Position numbers and translations under genes: made by a program
In this document: piece after piece, positions 7,010-14,317 of the stretch
Position numbering within the stretch: the stretch's first letter is position 1
Layout of the letters: every line of letters starts with the position of its first letter
Notes under the pieces: generated by a model
Databases searched by the model: none
What the model was told of the DNA's origin: nothing
The model's input: only the letters and a program-made list of their open reading frames with translations
From: Acidobacteriota bacterium
Lineage (GTDB): Bacteria; Acidobacteriota; Terriglobia; Bryobacterales; Bryobacteraceae
Length of the DNA: 37,609 nt
Reading direction: 5' to 3'
Assembly (NCBI GenBank): GCA_025354885.1
Contig: JANXLY010000146.1
Coordinates: 1-37,609 of the forward strand

Positions 7010-8659
7010 TTACTGCGCTACCTCAGGTTGATCCCACCGCATATATTGCGGCACAGTCACGATTAGATAGCACTTCGCCGTCAACGGCTTGCCATCTTTC
7101 TGTTTCGCTGCATCACCACCCCGATAGGTTGCTACAGCCCAGACATCTCCATAATTGTTGCGGCTGAATTGTCGTTTCGGATTCGGCCCTTCAACATTCG
7201 GCGTAAAGAGTCCTGATGGGTCCATCTTGCCGACAAACTCGATATCGTCGTCGCCAAGGATTGCGAAGAACTCTTCCAGTGACCAGTCCGCCTTTATCGG
7301 TCCCAGCTTGATATCGTCCGCCGTGTTCGGCTTGCCGTCAAGGCCACGGTTGTATCCAACTGCTTCAAATTGCGCGAAGCCTTTGGCGAACTTGCCGCTG
7401 CCTCCACCAAGTCGCGCCATCGCTGTATCAGTAGATACTTTGATGTAATCCACCGTGTCATAAACCGCAAGCGCTCCAGCCGCCACGCTTCTCTTCACCG
7501 CTATGTCACGCGGACCTAGCGCCGCCTTGTCGGCAACTTCCACTTCGAGCTCAATCGCGGAGCGCGTCTGGCTGACAATTCTCTTTATCGCCACTCCTGC
7601 GCCAAGGTCGATATCTTGCGTAGTCAGCCCGGCTGGAAACTGATCCCCAAGTATCTTGAAACTGCTCGTACTGCCTTTACGCAGAGCGGATACGGAAGAA
7701 ACCAGGATCGTCGGTCGGTCCTCTGCCCGCACGAGTTTGACGTCGAAGCCAAATTCGTCGTAGGCACCCCAGAACCAGCGTCCTTCCAACGTACCCTGAT
7801 CCCTCGATACCATCATCACTTCGCGCAATACGGAATCTCTAGCGCCACTTCTCCCGCGCCACGAAGAACCGGAATAAAGGACGCTCTTGCCCTCTCGTGT
7901 AACCGTCTCGCCGCTCGTAAGGCTCGTCATCGTCGAGCGGGTTACCCATTCATTTGGTGTCGCACCTGGCTCAATCGAGACTTCACCCGTGAACTGACCC
8001 TTGCCGGGCTGCGATGCACTCAACAACCAGCGGCCCGCCAGTTTCGCCTGTCTCCGTGAGGCCGTCCAATCAGCCCATTCCTTGGACTCGAGTGGGAAGT
8101 CCTTCTTCATTTGCTCGATCGCCTTCTCCACTGGAGTGCGAAGGTCCGTCCCCGGTGGCGGTGGAGGCATCGATGCCATGCGAGGCTGCCCGCGGAAGCT
8201 GTTCCATTCCACAACGGGGAAAAAGCCGATGTGCATATTTACCAGCAAATCCCACTCCGCAGGAGCGCGGCGCCAATTCATTGCCTGTCCATAGGGATGG
8301 CAACTTACGCAAGCCTCACGCACCACTTCTGGAAACTTTTCCTGGTCTAGGTGTCTCTTCTCAAAATAGTAAATCCCCGGTTTTGCTTCTTCGGGAGCTA
8401 GCCCGTGGTTATCGCTCAGATATTGCACAATCTTGCGTGCATCATCTGGAGCGAGTGTTAGGCCGTGCAGCCGAACCATCCGTTTGATAGCCTGCTGCCA
8501 GCCTTCTGGTGCGGAACGCAGCCAGGAGATTCGACTCAAGTTTCCCTTGTCATCCTTGCTATGGCATCCAGAACATTTCGCGACAACCAGCGGATCTGTG
8601 ACGGGGATCTGGGCGAAGAGTCCAGATGCGAAAGCGATCAAGCCAACAAGCCTTCGCAT
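7010..8659 (-). CDS. qhpA: Quinohemoprotein amine dehydrogenase, di-heme alpha subunit
   Basis: A 549-residue periplasmic subunit with a signal peptide (MRRLVGLIAFASGLFAQ). Two c-type heme sites are present: CSGCH at 29-33 and CVSCH at 117-121. The remaining two thirds is beta-rich, as expected for the Ig-like domains that wrap the other subunits. In the characterised enzyme this subunit passes electrons from CTQ to a c-type cytochrome or cupredoxin after primary amines are oxidised to aldehyde and ammonia. It is the first gene of the operon, and a 72-bp gap separates it from a divergent carboxypeptidase gene. Length is slightly above the usual, about 510 with signal. Confidence 0.93.
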   Translation of the reverse strand: MRRLVGLIAFASGLFAQIPVTDPLVVAKCSGCHSKDDKGNLSRISWLRSAPEGWQQAIKRMVRLHGLTLAPDDARKIVQYLSDNHGLAPEEAKPGIYYFEKRHLDQEKFPEVVREACVSCHPYGQAMNWRRAPAEWDLLVNMHIGFFPVVEWNSFRGQPRMASMPPPPPGTDLRTPVEKAIEQMKKDFPLESKEWADWTASRRQAKLAGRWLLSASQPGKGQFTGEVSIEPGATPNEWVTRSTMTSLTSGETVTREGKSVLYSGSSWRGRSGARDSVLREVMMVSRDQGTLEGRWFWGAYDEFGFDVKLVRAEDRPTILVSSVSALRKGSTSSFKILGDQFPAGLTTQDIDLGAGVAIKRIVSQTRSAIELEVEVADKAALGPRDIAVKRSVAAGALAVYDTVDYIKVSTDTAMARLGGGSGKFAKGFAQFEAVGYNRGLDGKPNTADDIKLGPIKADWSLEEFFAILGDDDIEFVGKMDPSGLFTPNVEGPNPKRQFSRNNYGDVWAVATYRGGDAAKQKDGKPLTAKCYLIVTVPQYMRWDQPEVAQ

Positions 8660-8731
8660 ATAGACGTTAGATATAGCATAGTGGTCGAACAGGATGAAGC
8701 TCCTCCACCAAAACTGGTAACCTCACCAGTA
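8660..8731. promoter_or_regulatory. Divergent promoter region with an ACTGGT-N6-ACCAGT inverted repeat
   Basis: These 72 bp must hold the start signals for the qhp operon (minus) and the LD-carboxypeptidase gene (plus), unless the latter is driven from within qhpA. A perfect 6-bp inverted repeat lies at 8713-8718 and 8725-8730, ending one base before the carboxypeptidase ATG. It could be an operator or a hairpin over the start. On the minus strand TTCATC, 17 bp, TATATC is a weak sigma-70-like pair that would give a very short leader on qhpA. No regulator gene is adjacent. Confidence 0.35.
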
Positions 8732-9751
8732 ATGAAGCGTCGCGAATTTGTATCCGCTATTCCGGTGGCAGCAATGGCTGCCCAATCCGGCTCCGCAACG
8801 ATCCTCAAGCCCAAGGCATTGCGCCCAGGGGATACCGTTGGCCTGATTAGCCCCAGCACCTTTGTTGCTGACCCCAACCAGCTGCAAACCATGCAGCTCA
8901 CAGCGCAGATGTTCGGCTGGAAAACGAAGGTCGGCAAGCAGGTAGGCAGACGCGAATCGAAGCTTGGCGACAGCATCCCCGGCCGCATCGCAGACTTGCA
9001 CGACATGTTCGCCGACCCTGAAGTCAAAGGCATCATCTGCGTTCGTGGCGGCTATGGCACACCGCAGCTTCTCGACGCTATCGACTACGAATTGATTCGC
9101 AAGAATCCGAAGATGCTTCTCGGCTATAGCGACATTACTGGCCTTCATCTCGCCATCCATCAGAAGACAGGCCTCGTTACCTTTCATGGCCCTACGGGGC
9201 TTTCGCCGTTTACTGAGTTTTCACAAAACTGGTTCCAGCGGGCGATCGATAACAAGCCCATGGGCGTGCTCGGCAACCCCACTGAGCGTAATGCCTTTCG
9301 CCCCATTCATCCACTGCGGACCGTTAAAGGCGGCAAGGCAAAGGGCAGACTCATTGGCGGAAACCTGAGCCTTGTCACTTGTCTGATGGGCACTCCGCAC
9401 GAGCCAGATGTTCGCGGGAAGATCTTCTTCCTTGAAGATGTTGGTGAAGAGCCCTACCGCATGGACCGCATGTTGCAACAGCTGGCGCTGGCAGGCAAAT
9501 TCGACCAATGCGCGGGAGTCATCATCGGCGAATGCGTGGATTGTGGCCCCCGCCAATTTGAACCCTCAATCACTTTCAATTACACACTTGGCGAAGTGCT
9601 GGATCGTGTCTTCGAAAAGGTGAAAGTGCCGGTCTTTCACGGTCTACTCATCGGACACACTCCCGACCAGATCACCCTTCCGATTGGCGTAATGGCTTCG
9701 ATGGATGCGGACCGCAAAGTACTCATCATTGAAGAGGCTGCCGTCAGCTAG
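8732..9751 (+). CDS. LD-carboxypeptidase (peptidase S66 family)
   Basis: A 339-residue enzyme of the LdcA/MccF family, which cleaves the L,D bond of murein tetrapeptides during cell-wall recycling, or in MccF-type members hydrolyses acyl-sulfamoyl-adenylates. The Ser-Glu-His triad is visible: Ser133 in GYSDIT, Glu235 in FLEDVGEEPY and His309 in GLLIGHTPDQ. RGGYGT (105-110) is also typical. I chose ATG 8732 because MKRREFVSAIPVAAMAAQSG reads as a twin-arginine-like signal, suggesting export. A longer open frame to 8465 runs antisense through qhpA and looks non-coding. Export is unusual for LdcA, which is cytoplasmic in E. coli. It is divergent from the qhp operon, and no functional link is evident. 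Confidence 0.88.
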   Translation: MKRREFVSAIPVAAMAAQSGSATILKPKALRPGDTVGLISPSTFVADPNQLQTMQLTAQMFGWKTKVGKQVGRRESKLGDSIPGRIADLHDMFADPEVKGIICVRGGYGTPQLLDAIDYELIRKNPKMLLGYSDITGLHLAIHQKTGLVTFHGPTGLSPFTEFSQNWFQRAIDNKPMGVLGNPTERNAFRPIHPLRTVKGGKAKGRLIGGNLSLVTCLMGTPHEPDVRGKIFFLEDVGEEPYRMDRMLQQLALAGKFDQCAGVIIGECVDCGPRQFEPSITFNYTLGEVLDRVFEKVKVPVFHGLLIGHTPDQITLPIGVMASMDADRKVLIIEEAAVS

Positions 9752-9752
9752 C

Positions 9753-9950
9753 GTGGTTGAAGATAAACACATTCCTTACGAAGTTCTGGCCCGCTACGTG
9801 TCGAATCAGATTGATCGGGACGAGCGAGAAAGTGTCGAGCGTCATTTCAAGGATTGCGCATTCTGCCGTCAGGACCTCGCGGACGCGCAAAGCTGGCAGG
9901 CACAGAATCCACTGCCCAAAAAGAAGAACTGGTGGCCCTTTAGGAGGTGA
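9753..9950 (+). CDS. Small zinc-finger protein, anti-sigma-factor type
   Basis: A 65-residue protein with an HxxxCxxC motif (HFKDCAFC, near residues 30-37) preceded by helical RDERESVERH. This is the pattern of the zf-HC2 domain at the N terminus of anti-sigma factors. There is no membrane segment or C-terminal domain and no sigma-factor gene next to it, so it is a stand-alone zinc finger. I place the start at GTG 9753, one base after the carboxypeptidase stop; an ATG at 9705 inside the preceding gene is possible but would add a tail without similarity. It is probably co-transcribed with the carboxypeptidase gene. It ends in a Trp/Lys/Arg-rich tail. Confidence 0.65.
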   Translation: MVEDKHIPYEVLARYVSNQIDRDERESVERHFKDCAFCRQDLADAQSWQAQNPLPKKKNWWPFRR

Positions 9951-9996
9951 TAATTGGCTGATTCCTTGGGCCCGGCGATTCGCTTCCGGCCAATGC

Positions 9997-10203
9997 TCAT
10001 CGAGACTGCGCCCTGTAGAACACATAGAAAAACACCGTCACGCTGAGGCTTGCGACCAGACCAAGCAGCGATCTCAGTAGCGCCACCACTGGAACTACGT
10101 CCCCCAGGACGCCCGAGACAGTCCTGATGAAATCCGCCACAAGCAGAATAGTCAGCAGGAGCATTGCTATCGTCGCCAGAAATGCAGCATTCTTGAGTGT
10201 CAT
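9997..10203 (-). CDS. Small membrane protein with two transmembrane segments
   Basis: A 68-residue hydrophobic protein. ATG 10203 gives MTLKNAAFLATIAM and a first membrane helix at about 6-28, a short loop, and a second helix at about 40-62 ending in FYVFYRAQSR. An open extension to 10254 adds only polar residues and looks spurious. It lies just downstream of the selenocysteine tRNA on the same strand, 86 bp away, and converges on the zinc-finger gene. I do not recognise a family and can only say that it is probably an inner-membrane protein. Confidence 0.6.
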   Translation of the reverse strand: MTLKNAAFLATIAMLLLTILLVADFIRTVSGVLGDVVPVVALLRSLLGLVASLSVTVFFYVFYRAQSR

Positions 10204-10289
10204 GTTTGCAGTATGCGCGCTCTCGGATTCTGGAGCAAGCGTCCGGCATCTCACAGGCTTCGATGGGGGTCAACACCTACGGCATCGTT

Positions 10290-10384
10290 TGGCGGAAGCC
10301 AGTGGGAGTCGAACCCACCAGAGACGCGGAGCGCCTCTCACTGGTTTTGAAGACCAGACCCAACACCGGCTAGAATTGGCTTCC
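10290..10384 (-). tRNA. selC: tRNA-Sec (anticodon UCA)
   Basis: Read on the minus strand this 95-base sequence folds as a selenocysteine tRNA. It has an 8-bp acceptor stem (GGAAGCCA with TGGCTTCC), a D arm that closes only with several G-U pairs, an anticodon arm CTGGT-CTTCAAA-ACCAG giving anticodon TCA, a long variable arm of about 20 bases (AGAGGCG-CTC-CGCGTCTCT), a T arm GTGGG-TTCGACT-CCCAC, and an encoded GCCA end. Length and arm sizes match E. coli selC. It delivers selenocysteine to in-frame UGA codons with SelA, SelB and SelD, none of which is in the window. Only 14 bp separate its 5' end from the divergent NHL-type gene, so its promoter must overlap the start of that gene. Confidence 0.96.
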
Positions 10385-10398
10385 GTCACAATAATTAC

Positions 10399-11433
10399 AT
10401 GCAAAGACGCGCACTGCTGGCTGCTCTGGTAACCAGCGCCAAAGGCCAATCGAAACTCCCCATCCTCGGCAGCGGGGAACATCGCTACGAAGCAACACAC
10501 GACTGGGCCCAATTGCCATCCAACATTCGCTTTGGCAATACTCACGGTGTCATCATCACCGAAGACCGTCGAGTGATCGTCGCCCATACGGTGCATAAGA
10601 GCAGCGAGAGCCCCGACGCGATCTGCATCTTTGATGACAAAGGCAAGTTCATCAAGAGCTGGGGTGCTGACCTGCGTGGCGGTGCGCATGGACTCGTGTT
10701 GCGCAAGGAAGCTGCCACCGAGTTTCTCTATCACTGCGACAACGTAAAAGGCTTTGTCCGCAAAACCACTCTCGATGGAGAAGTTGTGTGGGTGATGCAG
10801 GCACCGATTGCCAGCGGAGTCTATACAAAGGCCAGTGAATTTAAGCCATCCACCCTCGCCATTGCCCCGAACGGACATGTCTACATCGCAGATGGTTATG
10901 GCAAGTTCTACATCCACCACTTTGACGAGAAGCTGCGCTGGATCAGGACCTTTGGCGGTACAAGAGAGCTGATGGACAAGGACAAGAACACAGAAACACC
11001 GAAGGGAACCACGATCTGGCCGCACGCCATCGCTATTGATACGCGGGGCAAGAAGCCACTGCTCATGGTCGGTGAACGTGGGGCAAATAGCCGAGTTCAA
11101 TACTTCACGCTCGAAGGGAGGCCGCTGCAGACCCTCAAGGAAGGCGTTCGATGGCCCAGCACCTTTGACTTTTACAAAGGGCTCATGCTGATGCCTGATC
11201 TCAAGGCTGTAGTGACTCTTTTTGATGACAACAACAAACCACTCGTGCAGCTTGGCGACGGTCGGCAGGCGGACGGCAAAACTTACGAAGGCTTGCGAAC
11301 TCAGGAACGCGAAGCATTCTCGCCCGGCAAGTTTGTTGCGCCGCATGCGGCGAGCTTTGATGCTGACGGCAATATCTTTGTTGTCGAATGGGTTGAAGTA
11401 GGGCGCGTTACGAAGCTGCGGAAAGTCTCATGA
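10399..11433 (+). CDS. Exported NHL-type six-bladed beta-propeller protein
   Basis: A 344-residue protein starting MQRRALLAALVTSAKGQ, a short twin-arginine-like or Sec signal. Repeated strands such as NTHGVIITEDRRVIV, GAHGLVLR and STLAIAPNGHVYIADGYG, then WPHAIAID and PHAASFDADGNIFVVEW, are NHL/SMP-30-like propeller blades. Each includes a His-Gly/Ala element typical of the peptidylglycine-monooxygenase-like propellers common in Acidobacteria and Planctomycetes. These proteins are usually of unknown function; a lyase or a carbohydrate- or protein-binding role is possible. The gene stands alone, converging on the HD hydrolase gene with only 3 bp between the stops and no terminator seen. Confidence 0.8.
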   Translation: MQRRALLAALVTSAKGQSKLPILGSGEHRYEATHDWAQLPSNIRFGNTHGVIITEDRRVIVAHTVHKSSESPDAICIFDDKGKFIKSWGADLRGGAHGLVLRKEAATEFLYHCDNVKGFVRKTTLDGEVVWVMQAPIASGVYTKASEFKPSTLAIAPNGHVYIADGYGKFYIHHFDEKLRWIRTFGGTRELMDKDKNTETPKGTTIWPHAIAIDTRGKKPLLMVGERGANSRVQYFTLEGRPLQTLKEGVRWPSTFDFYKGLMLMPDLKAVVTLFDDNNKPLVQLGDGRQADGKTYEGLRTQEREAFSPGKFVAPHAASFDADGNIFVVEWVEVGRVTKLRKVS

Positions 11434-11436
11434 CGC

Positions 11437-12006
11437 TCAGGCGGTGTAGCTGCCTCTGATGCCGAGTTCTTCGGCTTTCGCTTTCATCGCTTCGATGCAA
11501 AACTGGATGTGCGTTTCGAGATCCACGCCCAGTTCGATTGCTCCCTGCGTTATGTCGTTGCGGTTGACAGCACGGGCGAAGCCTTTGTCCTTCATCTTTT
11601 TAAGGACAGCCTTGGCCTCCACTTCAAAGATGCTGCGGGTAGGCTTCACATAAGCGACTGCTGTTAGAAAGCCAGCCAGCTCGTCGCAGGCGAACAAAGA
11701 CTTTTCCATGAGAGAGTCGCGCGTAACGCCCGTAAAATCGGCGTGTGAAAGGATGGCCCGACGGATCTCCGCACTTACTCCGCGTGCTTCGAGCATCGGT
11801 TCTCCGAGGGTAGGATGATCGGGAAGATTGGGATGAATTTCCCAATCGAAGTCGTGCAGAATTCCGGTGACGGCCCACTTTTCGGGATCTTCACTGTATT
11901 GGCGCGCATATGCTTCCATGCAAATGCCGACGCCTAACATGTGGCGGCGCAAGCCATCATTCTGAACATGTTCGCAGACAATTGCCCAAGCTTCTTCTTT
12001 GGTCAT
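11437..12006 (-). CDS. HD-domain phosphohydrolase
   Basis: A 189-residue cytoplasmic protein with HD-superfamily metal ligands: His22 (RRHMLGV), His51-Asp52 (LHDFDWE), His88 (LSHAD) and Asp108 (ACDELAGF). This arrangement is that of the small stand-alone HDIG-type hydrolases seen in many bacteria. The substrate, probably a nucleotide or other phosphate ester, cannot be deduced. Its ATG overlaps the stop of the PHP gene by 4 bp (ATGA), suggesting coupled expression of two phosphoesterases. It is the last gene of the minus-strand run that begins with the MOSC gene. Confidence 0.85.
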   Translation of the reverse strand: MTKEEAWAIVCEHVQNDGLRRHMLGVGICMEAYARQYSEDPEKWAVTGILHDFDWEIHPNLPDHPTLGEPMLEARGVSAEIRRAILSHADFTGVTRDSLMEKSLFACDELAGFLTAVAYVKPTRSIFEVEAKAVLKKMKDKGFARAVNRNDITQGAIELGVDLETHIQFCIEAMKAKAEELGIRGSYTA

Positions 12007-12839
12007 AACGATGCCAGTTTATCTACCCAGGCCTGAGGGACAGAAACGTTGCCACTGACGCCACGTCCGAGCAGGACCTTTGGCTTGATGTCGCCATGGA
12101 AATCGGAGCCTCCTGATGGAGAGATCCCGTAGCGTTCTACCAGTGCCGAATAGCGGGCACGGGCGATCTCATCGTGATCGGAGTGCATCACCTCAAGGCC
12201 AAGCAGGCCCGCCTCAACCTGTTCTTTGATGAAGGCTTCTTCCACATCCAGATCCTTCATGCCAAGGCGGATCGGGTGGGCCAAAACCGGAACTCCGCCA
12301 AACTCGCGCACCTTGCGAATGGCGTCAGAAGTTTTCGGGTCTTCCATCAGAACAAAGCCTGGAGCATCCTCGCCGATGTACTTGTTGAAGGCCTCGTTGA
12401 TCGATTTCACATAGCCCTTGGCGATCAGTACTTTCGCAAAGTGGACACGGCCGGTGATCGTGCGCCCGAGCGCCTCGGCTTCGGCGACCTCAATATCAAG
12501 GCCCAGACTGCGCAAGCGTGAGGCAAGTTGACGATTGCGTTCTTTCCGGTATTCGAGCATCTGTGAGAGCCACAGTTCAAAGGCTTCAGGAACAGGAGGA
12601 TGAAACCAGTAAGCCAGCAGATGAACTCCACGATTGCGAGCCTTGGTACTGATCTCGACTCCGTGGATCAAACGGATGCCAAGCTCTGAAGCACGTGTCT
12701 GCGCCACCAGGTGGGCAGTAAAGGTATCGTGATCTGTTATGGCAAGAGTTGTAACGCCAGCCGCTGCGGCTTTTTCGATAAGGCCGGAAGGAGAATCCGT
12801 TCCGTCGCTTTCGTAAGTATGAGTGTGTAGGTCGACCAC
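12003..12839 (-). CDS. PHP-domain phosphoesterase (RNase AM / nucleoside bisphosphate phosphatase type)
   Basis: A 278-residue protein with the PHP metal-binding motif right at the N terminus (MVDLHTHTYESDGT: His5, His7, Asp12), then ITDHDT and GVEIST, and later VLAHPIR, EVMHSDH and GGSDFHGD. Size and motifs match the YciV/RNase AM family, which removes 5' nucleotides from short RNA or DNA and hydrolyses 3',5'-nucleoside bisphosphates. The start is GTG 12839: a TAG lies two codons upstream in frame and the metal ligands begin at codon 5, so no other start works. The AGAGG just before it is closer than usual. It overlaps the HD hydrolase gene by 4 bp. Confidence 0.88.
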   Translation of the reverse strand: MVDLHTHTYESDGTDSPSGLIEKAAAAGVTTLAITDHDTFTAHLVAQTRASELGIRLIHGVEISTKARNRGVHLLAYWFHPPVPEAFELWLSQMLEYRKERNRQLASRLRSLGLDIEVAEAEALGRTITGRVHFAKVLIAKGYVKSINEAFNKYIGEDAPGFVLMEDPKTSDAIRKVREFGGVPVLAHPIRLGMKDLDVEEAFIKEQVEAGLLGLEVMHSDHDEIARARYSALVERYGISPSGGSDFHGDIKPKVLLGRGVSGNVSVPQAWVDKLASL

Positions 12840-12859
12840 CCTCTAGGATAGCCGCAAGA

Positions 12860-13477
12860 CTAGTTTGGAGAATGAACAATGGGGTCGAACTCGAAAAGTT
12901 CCCCCGCAAGCTTGAGGGTAAGGTGCCCAGAGCCCAGAATCTTTTTTTCGACGTTATAGAAAACTGCACCGTCGGTTGATTCCCCTGGCGCGATCTTCGT
13001 TTTGACGAAGGCAATGGCACTGGTTGCGGCGGCTGCTTTGAGCTTTGCTCCACCCAATTCTCCGATTGCACTTTGGCGGCGCTGTTCGTAGCCGCTGTTG
13101 GACTGCATGCGCTGCAAGCCGTAAAGGCCGACTTCATAGGTGCCAACCAGTTTGATCACGTCATCGCGATTTGCTTTATCCAGCATGCGTCTGACGACTT
13201 GTCTTGCGGGCAACGCTTTCTCCGTTGATCCATCATCACGACGGAAGATGAAGTCTTCCGGATCCACGCCATAGATGTATTTGGAGCCATTGGAGACGGC
13301 GACCTGCAAGACGGTGTAGCCCTTGATGTGAGAGGGAAGGGTTGCGAACATGACCGTGACGCCGTTCTTGGTCAGGGTCTGATATTTCAATCCATTCGAC
13401 TCGAATTCGATCACCTGCGCCTGCGCGCAGCATAGAGTGATCCACAAGCCGATCCTGCAACTGGAGAGAAGTCTCAC
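12860..13477 (-). CDS. Secreted or periplasmic hypothetical protein
   Basis: A 205-residue protein with a GTG start at 13477 and a signal-like N terminus (LLSSCRIGLWITLCCAQAQ). The ATG a few bases upstream is closed by a stop, which supports the GTG. The mature part is beta-rich, with segments such as YTVLQVAVSN and YIYGVDPEDFIFRRDDGS and a C-terminal ELFEFDPI. Its look is that of an Ig-like surface domain seen in several acidobacterial exported proteins, but I do not recognise a named family. It sits 27 bp after the TPR paralogue pair and 20 bp before the PHP gene, so it is probably in the same transcript. Confidence 0.65.
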   Translation of the reverse strand: MRLLSSCRIGLWITLCCAQAQVIEFESNGLKYQTLTKNGVTVMFATLPSHIKGYTVLQVAVSNGSKYIYGVDPEDFIFRRDDGSTEKALPARQVVRRMLDKANRDDVIKLVGTYEVGLYGLQRMQSNSGYEQRRQSAIGELGGAKLKAAAATSAIAFVKTKIAPGESTDGAVFYNVEKKILGSGHLTLKLAGELFEFDPIVHSPN

Positions 13478-13504
13478 AATTTAATCATATTCCTAAGCAT
13501 TGAG

Positions 13505-14317
13505 TCAGCTCTTCGGCATTTTAGCGAGTTCATTGCGCACGACCTGATTCTCGGGGTGATCGGCAGCAAATGCCTCCAGCATCTGGCGGCTCTCTTTCAT
13601 GCGCTTATCCTTCTGATAAATGGTGGCGAGCATCATTTGCGCAAAGGGTTTGAGATAGCGACCACCACGGGCGCATTTCTCCATCAGCTCGACACCTTTC
13701 TTCTTGTCGCCGTCCACCTGTTCGATCTTCATCAGCCAGCGAATCACGAATGGAACGCTTCCAACGAGGTACTCACTGAAGCCGCGAGTGAACCATGCAT
13801 CCTGGATTGCCGGATCGATGGCTTGCAGTTTGAGAGCGTATTCCTGACTTGCCTTCGCTGCGTAGTAGCTGTCTTTCAGGCGCTTTTCGACCAAGGCTGC
13901 GAAGTCGCGTTCTGCACCTGTGGCGATCACGAGCGCGAGTAATGCGTTAGTGTCTCTGTCGTTCTTTCTGAGCGCATCACTGGCCGTAGACTTGGTGCGA
14001 GCCAAGGCTTCTTCGAAGCCGCTCTTTGCTGCAGCGCCAATCTTTTTGGCCTGCTCCCCGGAGATCTTTTCCTCTTTGAACATGTCTTTGTTGAAGACCT
14101 GAAGCCGATTCATCTCGCAGAACAGATAGGCGGCGGACAAGGAGGCATAAGCCATGGGATCGGCCGAATTCTTTTGGGCATAGGCACGGGCAGCAGACTG
14201 GCTTTCTTCAAACTGGAAGCTGTAAAGGCGATTGAATACCAGTTCAATGCTTGGTTCAGGGGCAGAAAAACAGTTGAGAGCCAGAGCAGGCAGAAACAAA
14301 AGGGAGAAGCGGTTCAT
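13505..14317 (-). CDS. Secreted TPR-like protein, second of a tandem paralogous pair
   Basis: A 270-residue protein with a signal peptide (MNRFSLLFLPALALNCFSA) and an all-helical, Ala-rich body typical of tetratricopeptide repeats. It aligns along nearly its whole length with the gene immediately upstream. Shared blocks include FNRLYSFQF / LNRMYNFDF, SAAYLF / SALLF before E-NRL/E-DRL, GFSEYLVGSVPF / GLTEYLLGTVPF, and the closing DHPENQVVRNELAKM / DFPENPLFRKELEKL. This points to a tandem duplication followed by divergence. The role is unknown; exported TPR proteins usually act as scaffolds. Its ATG overlaps the upstream copy by 4 bp (ATGA). Confidence 0.75.
   Translation of the reverse strand: MNRFSLLFLPALALNCFSAPEPSIELVFNRLYSFQFEESQSAARAYAQKNSADPMAYASLSAAYLFCEMNRLQVFNKDMFKEEKISGEQAKKIGAAAKSGFEEALARTKSTASDALRKNDRDTNALLALVIATGAERDFAALVEKRLKDSYYAAKASQEYALKLQAIDPAIQDAWFTRGFSEYLVGSVPFVIRWLMKIEQVDGDKKKGVELMEKCARGGRYLKPFAQMMLATIYQKDKRMKESRQMLEAFAADHPENQVVRNELAKMPKS

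Noticed and set aside
8465..8731. N-terminal extension of the LD-carboxypeptidase
   Set aside because: It runs antisense through qhpA, and the signal peptide begins only at 8732.
10270..11346. Long minus-strand frame opposite the NHL gene and through the tRNA
   Set aside because: It is the antisense of a coherent propeller gene and would have to be translated through tRNA-Sec.
8660..11433. A selenoprotein gene next to selC
   Set aside because: I checked the ends of neighbouring genes for an in-frame TGA followed by continuing homologous sequence and saw none; the zinc-finger gene ends in TGA TAA.
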